Of a stretch of DNA of 64,000 bases, positions 42,601 through 52,537 are shown one piece after another (the first letter of the stretch is position 1; each line of letters opens with the position of its first letter). The position numbers and the translations under genes are program-made. This stretch comes from Halpernia frigidisoli (GTDB lineage Bacteria; Bacteroidota; Bacteroidia; Flavobacteriales; Weeksellaceae). Below the pieces are notes generated by a model. The model searched no databases. It saw nothing but the letters and a program-made list of their open reading frames with translations, and had not been told where the DNA came from. The stretch spans positions 1 to 64,000 of the forward strand of contig NZ_FOQT01000004.1 in assembly GCF_900113805.1 (NCBI RefSeq), written 5' to 3'.

Positions 42601-44181
42601 ATGGCTCAGAAAGAAACTTTATCATCCTTAATTCATGGCAATTTCGCAAAAGAACTCTCAATATCAGACGGCAAAATGCCGCCAAACGCCGTAGAATTTG
42701 AAAAATTAGTTCTCGGTTCTTTTTTAATAGACAGAAAAGGTCTCGATTATGGAATCGACCTTTTAAAAGCCGATATTTTCTACGATCCGCGCCACCAGGA
42801 AATTTTCACCGTCATTACATCTTTATTTGAAGCCAATGCGCCGGTAGATTTAATGACCGTAATCCAGGAATTAAAAAAAACTGAACGCTTAAGTTCCGCC
42901 GGCGGCGATAACTATATTATTGACTTGACATTATCCGTAAGTTCTTCTGCGCATATTGAATACCACATCAGGATCGTTTTAGAAAAATACATTTTGCGTT
43001 CATTAATAAATGTGTCCGCAAATGTGATCGATTCTTCCTACAAAGAAACCACCGACGTTTTTGAACTTTTAGACAACGCTGAAAAATCTTTCTTCGATAT
43101 CACAAACGGAACCATTAAAAAAGGTTTTGACACCGCAAATTCTTTGGTAAAAGAAGCGATAGAAAAAATAAAATCATTAAAAGACAAAGAAGGAATTTCC
43201 GGAATTCCCTCAGGTTTTTCGGGAATTGACAAGGAAACCGGCGGCTGGCAAAATTCAGATTTAATAATTATTGCCGCGCGTCCCGCAATGGGAAAAACTG
43301 CTTTTTTATTGTCAATGGCAAGAAATATTGCGGTTGAACATAAAGTTCCATTGGCTTTATTTTCTTTGGAAATGGCATCAGTTCAGTTAATTACCAGAAT
43401 GATCGCCTCTGAAACTGGAATTTCTTCAGAAAAATTAAGAAAAGGTCAAATGTCTGACGAAGAATGGGAAATTCTCTTTAGAAATGTTTCCGAGTTAGAA
43501 AACGCACCACTTTTCATCGATGAAACACCTTCACTTTCTGTCTTTGATTTTCGCGCGAAATGCCGAAGATTAGTCATGCAACACGGCGTAAAAATTATCA
43601 TGGTCGATTATTTACAATTAATGACCGCCAATTCCGGAAAAGGCGGTGGCGGCGGAAACCGTGAACAGGAAATTGCCTTGATTTCACGTTCTTTAAAAGC
43701 CATTGCAAAAGAATTAAATGTTCCGGTAATTGCACTTTCGCAACTTTCCCGAAGTGTGGAAACGCGTCCGGGAAAAAGACCACAATTGTCCGATCTTCGG
43801 GAATCCGGTGCAATTGAACAGGATGCAGATATTGTTTCTTTTATTTTTCGCCCGGAATATTATAAAATTGGCGTTTGGGATAATGATCCTGAAGGCGAGC
43901 AGGGAAGTACGGATAATCAGGCAGAATTAATTATCGCAAAACACAGAAATGGTGCAACGGCAGACGTCCGAATGTCATTTTATAAAAATATCGCCAAGTT
44001 TGCTGATCTCAATTTATACGGCGGCGCAAATGATTATCAAACTCCGGATAAAAATAAAGAAATGTCTGGTTTTGAAAAATTGAGAACAACGATCGATCCG
44101 GGCGCAGCGTTTGATTTACCTAAAAAACCAAATGTTTCTGGTTCTGCGATGAATTCTGAAGATGATGGGATGCCGTTTTAA
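42601..44181 (+). CDS. dnaB: Replicative DNA helicase DnaB
   Basis: A 526-residue hexameric helicase. The N-terminal domain (about 20-120) carries MPPNAVEFEKLVLGSFLIDR. The RecA-like core has Walker A in IIAARPAMGKTAFLLSMARN (about 223-242), ALFSLEMASVQLITRM, Walker B in KIIMVDYLQLM, and SRSVETRPGKRPQLSDLRES with GAIEQDADIV. No intein is present. The glycine-rich insert SGKGGGGGNREQE is a common variant of the mobile loop. Confidence 0.97.
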   Translation: MAQKETLSSLIHGNFAKELSISDGKMPPNAVEFEKLVLGSFLIDRKGLDYGIDLLKADIFYDPRHQEIFTVITSLFEANAPVDLMTVIQELKKTERLSSAGGDNYIIDLTLSVSSSAHIEYHIRIVLEKYILRSLINVSANVIDSSYKETTDVFELLDNAEKSFFDITNGTIKKGFDTANSLVKEAIEKIKSLKDKEGISGIPSGFSGIDKETGGWQNSDLIIIAARPAMGKTAFLLSMARNIAVEHKVPLALFSLEMASVQLITRMIASETGISSEKLRKGQMSDEEWEILFRNVSELENAPLFIDETPSLSVFDFRAKCRRLVMQHGVKIIMVDYLQLMTANSGKGGGGGNREQEIALISRSLKAIAKELNVPVIALSQLSRSVETRPGKRPQLSDLRESGAIEQDADIVSFIFRPEYYKIGVWDNDPEGEQGSTDNQAELIIAKHRNGATADVRMSFYKNIAKFADLNLYGGANDYQTPDKNKEMSGFEKLRTTIDPGAAFDLPKKPNVSGSAMNSEDDGMPF

Positions 44182-44210
44182 AAGTCCTTGAAAATAACTT
44201 GATTTTTAAC

Positions 44211-44324
44211 TCTCGCAGATTTTTCAGATGCCGCAGATTTAATGCAAAAATTTTCTTTCTAAAATAATGCTGGTTTTTCAATTGTTTTAAAAAAAATCTG
44301 CGTCATGTGCAAAATCTGCGAGAC
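44211..44324. repeat. Dispersed inverted repeat, family R3 (CTCGCAGATTTT type)
   Basis: The arms TCTCGCAGATTTTTCAGATG plus CCGCAGATTTAA (44211-44242) and the reverse complement of AAAATCTGCGTCATGTGCAA plus AATCTGCGAGA (44294-44323) pair over about 30 bases with few mismatches. The 50 bases between have no gene. Such CTGCGAGA/TCTCGCAG elements are common in flavobacterial intergenic DNA. Confidence 0.7.
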
Positions 44325-44344
44325 AAAACATTTAAATTAAAAAC

Positions 44345-44821
44345 TTGACAATCAACATTTACACAGACGGCGCATGCAGTGGAAATCCCGGAAAAGGCGG
44401 TTTTGGCATTGTGATGGAAGTTCCCGAAAAAAATTATGCTAAAAATTTTGCGCAGGGTTTTCGTTTAACGACTAACAACCGGATGGAACTTTTGGCGGTA
44501 ATTGTTGGTTTAGAACAATTAAAAAACGCCGAAGATGACGTTCATATTTTCACAGACAGCAAATATGTTTCAGAAGCAATCAATAAAAAATGGCTTCAAA
44601 ACTGGGTTAAAATTGGTTTTAAAAACAAAAAAAATCCAGATTTGTGGCAAAGATTATTACCTTTAATAAAAAAACACACCGTTACATTTCACTGGATAAA
44701 AGGCCACGCGGGACATCCACAAAACGAAATTTGCGATCAAATCGCCGTAAAAGCCTCAAAATCTGAAAATCTTGAAACCGATGATTATTTTGAAAAACAA
44801 AAAGATGGTGGATTATTTTAG
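44345..44821 (+). CDS. rnhA: Ribonuclease HI
   Basis: A 158-residue enzyme cutting RNA in RNA-DNA hybrids. The catalytic Asp is in IYTDGACSGNPGKGGFGIVM (position 7 and neighbours), the Glu in TTNNRMELLAVI (about 48), the second Asp in VHIFTDSKYV (about 70), and the last in AGHPQNEICDQIAVKA (about 134). The start codon is TTG at 44345: no ATG or GTG lies in frame between the upstream repeat and the conserved TINIYTDG. Confidence 0.95.
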   Translation: MTINIYTDGACSGNPGKGGFGIVMEVPEKNYAKNFAQGFRLTTNNRMELLAVIVGLEQLKNAEDDVHIFTDSKYVSEAINKKWLQNWVKIGFKNKKNPDLWQRLLPLIKKHTVTFHWIKGHAGHPQNEICDQIAVKASKSENLETDDYFEKQKDGGLF

Positions 44822-44854
44822 TGGAAAATTTATTTAAATAAGTTTTAAAATAAA

Positions 44855-45421
44855 ATGAGCCGAAAAAGTATCTTTCTTTTCTCAATATTAATTTTCTTTA
44901 TTAATTGCAAAACAAACCATTTTAAGAAATTAGGTTTAGTAAAACCGGCAATAGATATTTCTTATTTGCCACCCGAATTTGAGGAATCTGATTTATTTTC
45001 GTACAATTTATTTGAATTAAATGAACCTAAAATATTTGGAATAAAGAATAAGGATCTTGAAATTTATAGACTTTCAAGCATTGCTTTTGGAGGAGGTAAT
45101 TCATTTATAACATTAATAAAAAATAATGATGAAAATTCAATATTTAAATATGAAATAGGGTATAAAAAAAGAAGACTTTTCATAAAGAATATTAAAATAA
45201 GCGAGGTAGATTTCAAAAGATTTACAACAAGTGTAAATTCATTTGACCTTCATAATTTCCCCAAAAACAATTCCAATAATGTTGATGACGGCATTCAACA
45301 TCTATTAGAAGTTTACAAAAATGGACAATATTCTGCATTTGTCAGAAATAATCCTCAAACTGGAAGAAGCCCGGATTTAAAGTTTTTAGAATTAACAAAA
45401 TTATTCTACGATCTGAAGTAA
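44855..45421 (+). CDS. Putative lipoprotein, unknown
   Basis: A 188-residue protein with a lipoprotein signal: SIFLFSILIFFINC gives a lipobox with Cys at about residue 19. The mature part mixes alpha and beta character without repeats, and a tail YDLK. I do not recognise the family. It lies 33 bases after rnhA and its base composition is notably AT-rich. Location is probably the outer membrane, periplasmic side. Confidence 0.65.
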   Translation: MSRKSIFLFSILIFFINCKTNHFKKLGLVKPAIDISYLPPEFEESDLFSYNLFELNEPKIFGIKNKDLEIYRLSSIAFGGGNSFITLIKNNDENSIFKYEIGYKKRRLFIKNIKISEVDFKRFTTSVNSFDLHNFPKNNSNNVDDGIQHLLEVYKNGQYSAFVRNNPQTGRSPDLKFLELTKLFYDLK

Positions 45422-45501
45422 ATCAATTTCAGAGTCATTTTTTTAAAGTCAATTTTCTTTAAAATAAGCAAAAATCATTACTTTTATACTTTAATAAAAT
45501 T

Positions 45502-47073
45502 ATGATCAAAGCAGACGTCCTCGTAATTGGTTCCGGAATTTCCGGGCTTTCTTACGCTATAAAAATTTCCGAAAAAATGCCCGAAGCAAAAATCATCATC
45601 GTCACAAAAGCCGATGAAGATGAAAGCAACACCAAATATGCGCAAGGCGGTTTGGCGGTAGTCACGGATCTGGATCACGACACTTTTCAAAGTCATATTG
45701 ATGACACGATGCGCGCCGGCGATGGAGAAAATAATCTTGCTGTCGTAAAAATGGTCGTTGAAGAAGGTCCAAAACGTTTTAAAGAACTGGTTGATTGGGG
45801 AACAAGATTCGACGAGAAAGACGGTGAATTGATGCTCGGCAGAGAAGGTGGACATACCATAAACCGCATCGTGCATCACAAAGATATCACAGGCGCTGAA
45901 ATCGAACGCGCACTTTTGGAAACCGTCAATAATTCGCAAAATATCGAAATGTTGCCGTATCATTATGTGATTGATTTAATTACGCAACACCACGTTCCTG
46001 GAAAAGAATTAAACGAAGACAACATCAGTTGTTACGGCGCCTATATTTTAGATGAAAAATCTAAGAAAATCAAAAAAATAACCGCGAAAATCACTTTGGT
46101 TGCGACCGGCGGCGCAGGTCATGTTTATAAAAATACGACAAACCCAATTATTGCAACGGGCGATGGAATTGCTTTTGTGGCGCGTGCGAAAGGTAAGGTT
46201 TCAAATATGCAGTATTATCAGTTTCATCCGACGGCGCTTTACAGCAAGATCGACGGTATGTTATTTTTAATTTCTGAAGCACTTCGTGGTGATGGCGCAA
46301 AATTACGCACCAAAAACGGCGAGCCTTTTATGGCAAAATATGATGAGCGCGAAGAATTAGCCTCGCGTGATATTGTTGCAAGAGCGATTGACAATGAAAT
46401 GAAAATCACTGGCGACGAATTTGTCGGTTTGGATTGCCGGAAAATGAATAAAGAAAAATTTCTGGAACATTTCCCGAATATTTATCAAAAATGTTTGGAC
46501 GAAGGCGTTGATCCTTTCAAAGATCTTATTCCGGTCGTTCCCGCGTGTCATTATCTTTGCGGAGGTATTGAAACCGATATGGACGGACAGTCTTCCATAC
46601 AAAATTTATTTGCGGTGGGTGAATGTACCAATTCCGGATTGCACGGCGCAAATCGTCTGGCTTCAAATTCTTTGCTGGAAGGTTTGGTTTTTGGGCATAA
46701 CGCAGCGGTGAAAACCATCGAACTTTTAGATAAAAACCAGTTTAATTTTGAAGATCTAAAAGCAATTCCGGAATGGAATGAAGAAGGCATGAAACTGCTT
46801 GATGAAATGGTTTTGGTAAGTTATCTGCGCAAACAATTGCAGGAAATGATGAGCGATCTGGTAAGTATTGTTCGCAGCAATGAACGGTTGGAAATGGCTT
46901 TAAAAAAACAAAAAGAAATTTCTGATGCCGTTCAGGAACTTTATAATTACGCTTTGCTTTCGCCGAAATTATCAGAATTAAGAAATTTAGTTAATATCGC
47001 AGAATTGATTATCGTTCAGTCTATTGCGATGAAGGTCAATAAAGGGGCGTTTTATAATAAGGATTTGGTTTAA
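45502..47073 (+). CDS. nadB: L-aspartate oxidase
   Basis: A 523-residue flavoenzyme turning aspartate into iminoaspartate for quinolinate synthesis. FAD-binding parts: VLVIGSGISGLSYAIKISEK (6-25), NTKYAQGGLAVVTDLDHDTF, and VGECTNSGLHGANRLASNSL near the C-terminal half. GREGGHTINRIVHHKD (about 114-129) holds catalytic residues. Length is typical. It stands close to nadC; nadA is not in this window. Confidence 0.96.
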   Translation: MIKADVLVIGSGISGLSYAIKISEKMPEAKIIIVTKADEDESNTKYAQGGLAVVTDLDHDTFQSHIDDTMRAGDGENNLAVVKMVVEEGPKRFKELVDWGTRFDEKDGELMLGREGGHTINRIVHHKDITGAEIERALLETVNNSQNIEMLPYHYVIDLITQHHVPGKELNEDNISCYGAYILDEKSKKIKKITAKITLVATGGAGHVYKNTTNPIIATGDGIAFVARAKGKVSNMQYYQFHPTALYSKIDGMLFLISEALRGDGAKLRTKNGEPFMAKYDEREELASRDIVARAIDNEMKITGDEFVGLDCRKMNKEKFLEHFPNIYQKCLDEGVDPFKDLIPVVPACHYLCGGIETDMDGQSSIQNLFAVGECTNSGLHGANRLASNSLLEGLVFGHNAAVKTIELLDKNQFNFEDLKAIPEWNEEGMKLLDEMVLVSYLRKQLQEMMSDLVSIVRSNERLEMALKKQKEISDAVQELYNYALLSPKLSELRNLVNIAELIIVQSIAMKVNKGAFYNKDLV

Positions 47074-47093
47074 ATTATTAATTGTGATTTTTT

Positions 47094-47172
47094 GGGCAGC
47101 AATTTCCGCCTTCCGTTCCCAATCTTTTTTTCAAATGCAAAAAAAGGATTTCCACTCAAGTCGGGCTGCAAG
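47094..47172 (+). repeat. Dispersed palindromic repeat, family R2, copy 2
   Basis: GGGCAGCAATTTCCGCCTTC, CGTTCCCAATCTTTTT, a T/A-rich hairpin, then AAAAAGGATTTCCACTCAAG and TCGGGCTGCA. Same blocks as copies at 21387-21467 (inverted) and 53013-53095. It lies between nadB and a lipoprotein gene. Confidence 0.75.
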
Positions 47173-47234
47173 AGATTCTATAAAAACAAAATTTTTAATG
47201 ATAATAAATAGAGAATGCTTCTAAAGAAATTTAT

Positions 47235-47792
47235 ATGGTGAAGAGAAATTTACTTTTTTTAGGAATACTTTTATGTGTGAATTGTTGCTCTTCAAAACAA
47301 TATTTTGAAGTTCGGCAACCATTTAAAAATTACACGTATAATCAAAGTTATCTTTTGCCTTTAAATACAATAAAATCAGATTATATTTTTAGAATTTGGT
47401 TTTTCGACTCAACATCAGTTGATAAAGTTTTAGTTGTTTTTAAAAATGAAAAAAATGAGTTTGAGTCTCAATTAATTAGTTTTGGAAAAGTTCACGATGG
47501 CAAAAAATTCAAAGAAGTTTATACTGTTGTAGATGTAAAGCCGAAAAATGGTTTTGGAAATTTAATTGAACATTTACAAAACGATTCTCTCGCAAAATAT
47601 GAAGACAGGACTGATAATGAATTGGTTAATGACGAGTCAGTTTATCAGTATTTTTTTGAACTAAAATTCCCAAATGAGCAGAATTCTTTTAAATATGTGA
47701 CTTCTAAATCGCAATTTGGAAATGAAAACAAATATTCCTATTTAATTAAATATTTAAAGTCTGAATTTAATTTAAATTTTACTAAAAAATAA
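47235..47792 (+). CDS. Putative lipoprotein, unknown
   Basis: A 185-residue protein whose signal NLLFLGILLCVNCCSSK has a Cys at a lipobox-like position (17 or 18). The mature part is rich in Lys, Asn and Phe and predicted mixed alpha/beta; FRIWFFDSTSVDKVLVVFKN is the most ordered-looking stretch. No family recognised. It ends one base before the sulfurtransferase gene, so both are probably on one mRNA. Confidence 0.62.
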   Translation: MVKRNLLFLGILLCVNCCSSKQYFEVRQPFKNYTYNQSYLLPLNTIKSDYIFRIWFFDSTSVDKVLVVFKNEKNEFESQLISFGKVHDGKKFKEVYTVVDVKPKNGFGNLIEHLQNDSLAKYEDRTDNELVNDESVYQYFFELKFPNEQNSFKYVTSKSQFGNENKYSYLIKYLKSEFNLNFTKK

Positions 47793-47793
47793 A

Positions 47794-48642
47794 ATGAAAC
47801 TTCCACCAATAATTTCCGCTAAAGAATTACAAAAAATTTTATACAAAGAAAATTTAATAATTGTCGATGCTGGTAGTGGCGGAAATTCTTACGACGATTA
47901 TTTAGAGAAACATTTAGAAAACGCACTTTACGTTGATTTAAATAAAGATTTAGCAGAAGTTTCTGATGATGCAAAAAACGGCGGAAGACATCCTTTGCCG
48001 AGTTTAGAAAAATTTGCTGAGGTTCTGCAAAACATAGGAATTGACGAAAATTCTCACGTAATAATTTACGATAATAAAAATTCTACCAACGCTACGCCAC
48101 GGTTTTGGTGGATGTTAAATAGTGTCGGATTCACTAAAATTCAGGTTTTGGACGGTGGTTTACAGATTGCTGAAAAAGAAGGTTTAAAAATTACGAATAT
48201 TGTAACTGAACCAAAAAGCAGCAGAGAAAAATTAGAATTTAAAAACTGGCAATTGCCTTTGGTTGAAATTGATTTTATAGAAAAAAATTCAGAAAATCCT
48301 GATTTTAAGATAATTGATGTTCGCTCCGAGGAAAGATATGATGGGAAAGAAGAACCGATCGATCTGATTGCGGGTCATATTCCGGGTGCGATAAATATTC
48401 CTTTTACAGAAAACATGAATGAAGATGGCACTTTAAAGAATGCGGAAATTTTAAAAGAAAAATACCAAGAATTGTTTAAAAATATTCAGGAAGAGAACAT
48501 AGCAATTCACTGCGGATCAGGCGTTACAGCGTGTAATACTTTACTCGCATTAGATTATGCAGGCCTGGAAATTCCAAATCTTTACGTTGGTTCCTGGAGC
48601 GAATGGAGTAGAAATGATAAAAAAATAGCGACAAATATTTAA
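47794..48642 (+). CDS. Thiosulfate/3-mercaptopyruvate sulfurtransferase
   Basis: A 282-residue two-domain rhodanese. The N-terminal inactive domain (1-140) has NALYVDLNKDL and ATPRFWWMLNSVGFTKIQVL. The C-terminal domain carries the active-site loop IHCGSGVTACNTLLALDYAG (about 242-261) with the catalytic Cys; CGSGVTA is typical of mercaptopyruvate sulfurtransferases. It transfers sulfur to acceptors such as thioredoxin or cyanide. A short lipoprotein gene precedes it. Confidence 0.92.
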   Translation: MKLPPIISAKELQKILYKENLIIVDAGSGGNSYDDYLEKHLENALYVDLNKDLAEVSDDAKNGGRHPLPSLEKFAEVLQNIGIDENSHVIIYDNKNSTNATPRFWWMLNSVGFTKIQVLDGGLQIAEKEGLKITNIVTEPKSSREKLEFKNWQLPLVEIDFIEKNSENPDFKIIDVRSEERYDGKEEPIDLIAGHIPGAINIPFTENMNEDGTLKNAEILKEKYQELFKNIQEENIAIHCGSGVTACNTLLALDYAGLEIPNLYVGSWSEWSRNDKKIATNI

Positions 48643-48751
48643 GTAAACATTCAAAATATTTTTCTTTCCCCAATCCTAAAGGGTGGAAAAATGTTTAGGA
48701 GAATTAATTTCTTATAAAATAATAAAGATTCTTGAATTCAAATAAAAAAAG

Positions 48752-49618
48752 ATGATAAAAAAACCAAAATACCTCACCGATAAAAATTTAAAAACATTCA
48801 TTAAAAATTCCTTAGAAGAAGACATTCAGGGTGGAGATCATTCCACTTTATCGACCATCCCAAAGGAATTGATTCAAAGCGCCAAACTTTTAGTCAAGGA
48901 AAACTGCATTTTGGCGGGTGTCGAAATGGCGCAGATTATTTTTAAAACATTTGACAAAAATTTAGAAATCGAAACTTTTATCAATGATGGCGAAACTGCA
49001 AAAGTTGGTGACATTGCTTTTATTGTGAAAGGAAGCGCACGTTCCATACTTTCTACGGAACGTTTGGTTTTAAATTGTATGCAAAGAATGAGCGGCATTG
49101 CGACTTTAACTCATGATTGGGATTCAAGATTAATAGGCACAAAAACAAAACTTTTAGACACAAGAAAAACGACGCCAAATTTCAGGATTTGCGAAAAATG
49201 GGCCGTTGCAATTGGTGGTGGAACCAATCACAGATACGGACTTTATGATATGATCATGCTGAAAGACAACCACATCGATTATAACGGAAGCATTACAAAG
49301 GCCGTAAAAATGGCGAAAGATTATGTTCAGGAAAAGAAATTAAAATTGAAAATTGAGGTTGAAAGCAGAAATCTGGAGGAAGTTGAGGAAGCCATAAAAT
49401 CTGGTGCAGATAGAATTATGCTTGATAACATGAATGTGGAAATGATGACCAAGGCAGTAAAAATGGTCAATGGTAAATGCGAGACCGAAGCGTCCGGCGG
49501 AATTTTGCGAGAAGACTTAAAAGATATTGCAAAAACGGGTGTCACTTACATTTCTGCCGGAGCGCTCACCCATTCGGCAAAAAATATTGATTTAAGTTTA
49601 AAAGCGGTAAAAAAATAA
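48752..49618 (+). CDS. nadC: Nicotinate-nucleotide pyrophosphorylase (carboxylating)
   Basis: A 288-residue quinolinate phosphoribosyltransferase making nicotinate mononucleotide. LEEDIQGGDHSTLSTIP (17-33), RLVLNCMQRMSGIATLTHDW, DTRKTTPNFRICEKWAVAIG with GGGTNHRYGLYDMIMLKDNH, and EVESRNLEEVEEAIKSGADR define it. Together with nadB (2 kb upstream) and nadK it covers most of de novo NAD(P) synthesis in this window. Confidence 0.96.
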   Translation: MIKKPKYLTDKNLKTFIKNSLEEDIQGGDHSTLSTIPKELIQSAKLLVKENCILAGVEMAQIIFKTFDKNLEIETFINDGETAKVGDIAFIVKGSARSILSTERLVLNCMQRMSGIATLTHDWDSRLIGTKTKLLDTRKTTPNFRICEKWAVAIGGGTNHRYGLYDMIMLKDNHIDYNGSITKAVKMAKDYVQEKKLKLKIEVESRNLEEVEEAIKSGADRIMLDNMNVEMMTKAVKMVNGKCETEASGGILREDLKDIAKTGVTYISAGALTHSAKNIDLSLKAVKK

Positions 49619-49797
49619 AAATATCGCATTGTAAAAAAAAGTGATATTTATCAGAAGCACTCTCATAACTGACTGACAGCCAATTTTATAATAAATAAGT
49701 TAAGGAAATACTAAAATTTAACATTTCGTTAATGATAGTTCCAAAAAAAAAAGCGATTTTTGCACAAAACTTAAAGATACTAATAAACAATTTAATT

Positions 49798-52449
49798 ATG
49801 AATTTAGTTCAAAAATCAATGTTTACGGCATTAATAACGCTTTCTACGGCAAGTGTTTATTATGCGCAAAGTGTGAAAGATACACTAAGCAATGAAAAAT
49901 CTATTGATGAGGTGGTGATCAGCGGTGTTGCAGATATCGCAAAGGACAGAAAAACGCCGGTTGCTGTTTCTACTATTAAGGAAGCACAAATTATTGAAAA
50001 ATTAGGAAATCAGGAATTTCCTGAGATCTTAAACAGTACACCATCTGTATACGCTACTAAAGGTGGCGGTGGATTTGGTGATGCAAAATTAAACATTAGA
50101 GGTTTTGCTCAGGAAAATATTGCTGTTTTAATTAATGGGGTTCCTGTTAATGATATGGAAAACGGTGCTGTGTTCTGGAGTAACTGGGCTGGTTTGTCTG
50201 ATGTAACTACTGCAATGCAGGTTCAAAGAGGTTTAGGTTCATCTAAATTAGCAATTGCATCAGTTGGTGGAACTGTTAATATTTTAACTAGAGCAGCAGA
50301 CAGAAAAGAAGGCGGAAAGTTTTCGTTTGGATTTGGAAATGACGGTTATAACAAACAATTGTTTGCCTACAATACAGGAAAAAGTGCTAAAGGATGGTCT
50401 TCTTCTTTTTTATTAAGCCGTACTGGTGGTTCTACTTATGCTAGCGGAACTAACTTTGAAGGTTATAACTACTACTTTGCTTTAGGTTATCAACCAAATG
50501 CAAAACATGATCTACAGTTCACAATTACAGGAGCACCACAGTATCATAATCAGCGTGCTTTTGAAATAACTTTGCAAAAATTAATTGACAAAGGTTCTTA
50601 CGAAAATCCAGATAGAAAATATAACGAACAAGAAGGTGTTTTAAACGGACAGGAATATACATTTAGAAGAAATTATTACCACAAGCCAGTTATCTCTTTA
50701 AACTGGGACTGGAAAATGTCTGATAAATCAAAACTTGCGACTGTAGCTTACGCTTCTTTTGGTAGAGGTGCAGGAACAAGCAATACAGGGACTTCAAACG
50801 GTAAATCTGTAAGCGCATTTCAGCCAGTTGGTGGTTTGGTAAATTTTGATGCTATAATTGCTTCAAATGCAGCTTCTACACCGGATAAAGGTGTTTTAAT
50901 TAGAAACGCGTCAGTTAACTCTCATAACTGGTTTGGTTTAATTTCTACATTTAATCATAAAATAAATGACAATATTAATTTCTCTGTAGGTTTTGATGGT
51001 AGATATTATTATGGTTTCCATTATCAGGTCGTAAGTGATCTTTTAGGAGCTTCTGCATACAGAGATGGTGGAGGTGTTGGCAGTAATAAAAATCTTTATG
51101 TGCCAAATGCACAGAATGTTTTTGTACCAGGATACAACTACGTTTCCAATTCTTTCAGAGCGAATCCAAGTTTTAACCCTTTTGGCGCTAAAATAAATGA
51201 CATAAAAGACAGAATAGGTTTCAGTAATGATGGTGAGGTTCTTTACTATGGTGGTTTTGCACAGGCAGAATATACCAATGAAAATCTATCAGCATTTGTA
51301 CAGGGTTCTGTTTCACAACAAGGTTACCAAAGAATTGATAATTTTCTTCTTGATGGAAAATCTTTATTAAATGGTCAGGTAGCGGGTTATGCAATCTCAG
51401 CAACAAACCCAACACTTATTCAGGCAACTGCAGCAAATCCAGCTTTAAACACTAAAACAGGATTTAAAAATATCATTGGATATAACGCAAAAGCTGGTGC
51501 TAATTACAATATTGATGAAAGAAACAATGTTTTTGTAAATGCAGGTTATTATTCTAAACAACCATTTTTAAATGCAGTTTATCCTAATAATAAAAATTTC
51601 CAAAATCCAAATTTAACTAATGAAAAAATATTTGGTTTAGAAGCTGGTTACGGTTTCAGAGCTTCTTGGTTAAATGCAAACATCAATGCTTACAGAACTA
51701 ACTGGAAAGATAGATTTTTAAGAAAAACGCAGCAAATAAACCCAGGAGGTGGAGCACCGATTATCAATGCTTACGCAAATATTCAGGGAATCACGGAAAT
51801 TCACCAGGGTATAGAATTTGAAGCTTTTTCAAAAATCAGTCAATTAATTACTGTTAACGCAATGCTATCTGTTGCAGACTGGCATTATGAAGGTAACGCA
51901 TCTGGTAACTTGTTTAATGAAACGAATGATCCAATTGACAACTTAGGTAATATTAACTCAAATGGTGTGTCAACGCCTCAAACGTTATTTTTAGATAAAG
52001 TAAAAGTTGGTAATGCAGCTCAGACAACGGCATCTTTAGGTTTCACATTATCTCCAACCAGAGATTTTAAATTAGATGCAGCTTATAGATATGTTGACAG
52101 ATTATACGGAAATTTAAATGTTATCGATTTTTCTACACAAGCGAAAGCAGACAGTGGCGCGCTACAATTACCGGCTTACGGTACAGTAGAAGCGGGTGCT
52201 TCATATAAATTTCATTTAGCAAAAGCAAAACAGGATTTAACGGTAAGATTAAATGTTTATAATTTATTAGACACCATCTTCATCCAAAATTCATTTACTA
52301 ATGTTTTGGCAACTGATAAAGTAAGTGCAGCAGCAAATGCTCAGACTTTTGAAGAAGCAGGTAGAACTTATCACGGTGTAGCAACTACAAACCAGGTATT
52401 CTTTGGTTTCGGTAGAACTTATTCAGCTACAATTTCTTACAATTTCTAA
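49798..52449 (+). CDS. TonB-dependent receptor
   Basis: An 883-residue outer-membrane receptor. The ATG at 49798 begins a signal peptide MNLVQKSMFTALITLSTASV ending in YYAQ; the longer frame from 49732 is less likely. A TonB-box-like SIDEVVISGVADIA (about 33-46) is followed by the plug (SVYATKGGGGFGDAKLNIRG, VLINGVPVNDMENG) and a 22-strand barrel ending FGRTYSATISYNF with the terminal Phe. No CarboxypepD domain or adjacent SusD-like gene, so the substrate may be a metal chelate; unresolved. Confidence 0.93.
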   Translation: MNLVQKSMFTALITLSTASVYYAQSVKDTLSNEKSIDEVVISGVADIAKDRKTPVAVSTIKEAQIIEKLGNQEFPEILNSTPSVYATKGGGGFGDAKLNIRGFAQENIAVLINGVPVNDMENGAVFWSNWAGLSDVTTAMQVQRGLGSSKLAIASVGGTVNILTRAADRKEGGKFSFGFGNDGYNKQLFAYNTGKSAKGWSSSFLLSRTGGSTYASGTNFEGYNYYFALGYQPNAKHDLQFTITGAPQYHNQRAFEITLQKLIDKGSYENPDRKYNEQEGVLNGQEYTFRRNYYHKPVISLNWDWKMSDKSKLATVAYASFGRGAGTSNTGTSNGKSVSAFQPVGGLVNFDAIIASNAASTPDKGVLIRNASVNSHNWFGLISTFNHKINDNINFSVGFDGRYYYGFHYQVVSDLLGASAYRDGGGVGSNKNLYVPNAQNVFVPGYNYVSNSFRANPSFNPFGAKINDIKDRIGFSNDGEVLYYGGFAQAEYTNENLSAFVQGSVSQQGYQRIDNFLLDGKSLLNGQVAGYAISATNPTLIQATAANPALNTKTGFKNIIGYNAKAGANYNIDERNNVFVNAGYYSKQPFLNAVYPNNKNFQNPNLTNEKIFGLEAGYGFRASWLNANINAYRTNWKDRFLRKTQQINPGGGAPIINAYANIQGITEIHQGIEFEAFSKISQLITVNAMLSVADWHYEGNASGNLFNETNDPIDNLGNINSNGVSTPQTLFLDKVKVGNAAQTTASLGFTLSPTRDFKLDAAYRYVDRLYGNLNVIDFSTQAKADSGALQLPAYGTVEAGASYKFHLAKAKQDLTVRLNVYNLLDTIFIQNSFTNVLATDKVSAAANAQTFEEAGRTYHGVATTNQVFFGFGRTYSATISYNF

Positions 52450-52473
52450 AAAATTAAGTTTTTTATAAATATT

Positions 52474-52503
52474 AAATCCCGGTCTTATCACCGGGATTTT
52501 TTA
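52474..52503 (+). terminator. Terminator after the TonB-dependent receptor
   Basis: AAATCCCGG/CCGGGATTT stem around an eight-base loop, followed by TTTTTTA. It lies 25 bases past the receptor stop. Confidence 0.9.
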
Positions 52504-52537
52504 TATTTGTAATTCTCAAAAAATAAAAAAATAAAAT

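Noticed and set aside
45484-45963. 159-residue frame opposite nadB
   Set aside because: Antisense to a clear nadB; no family features.
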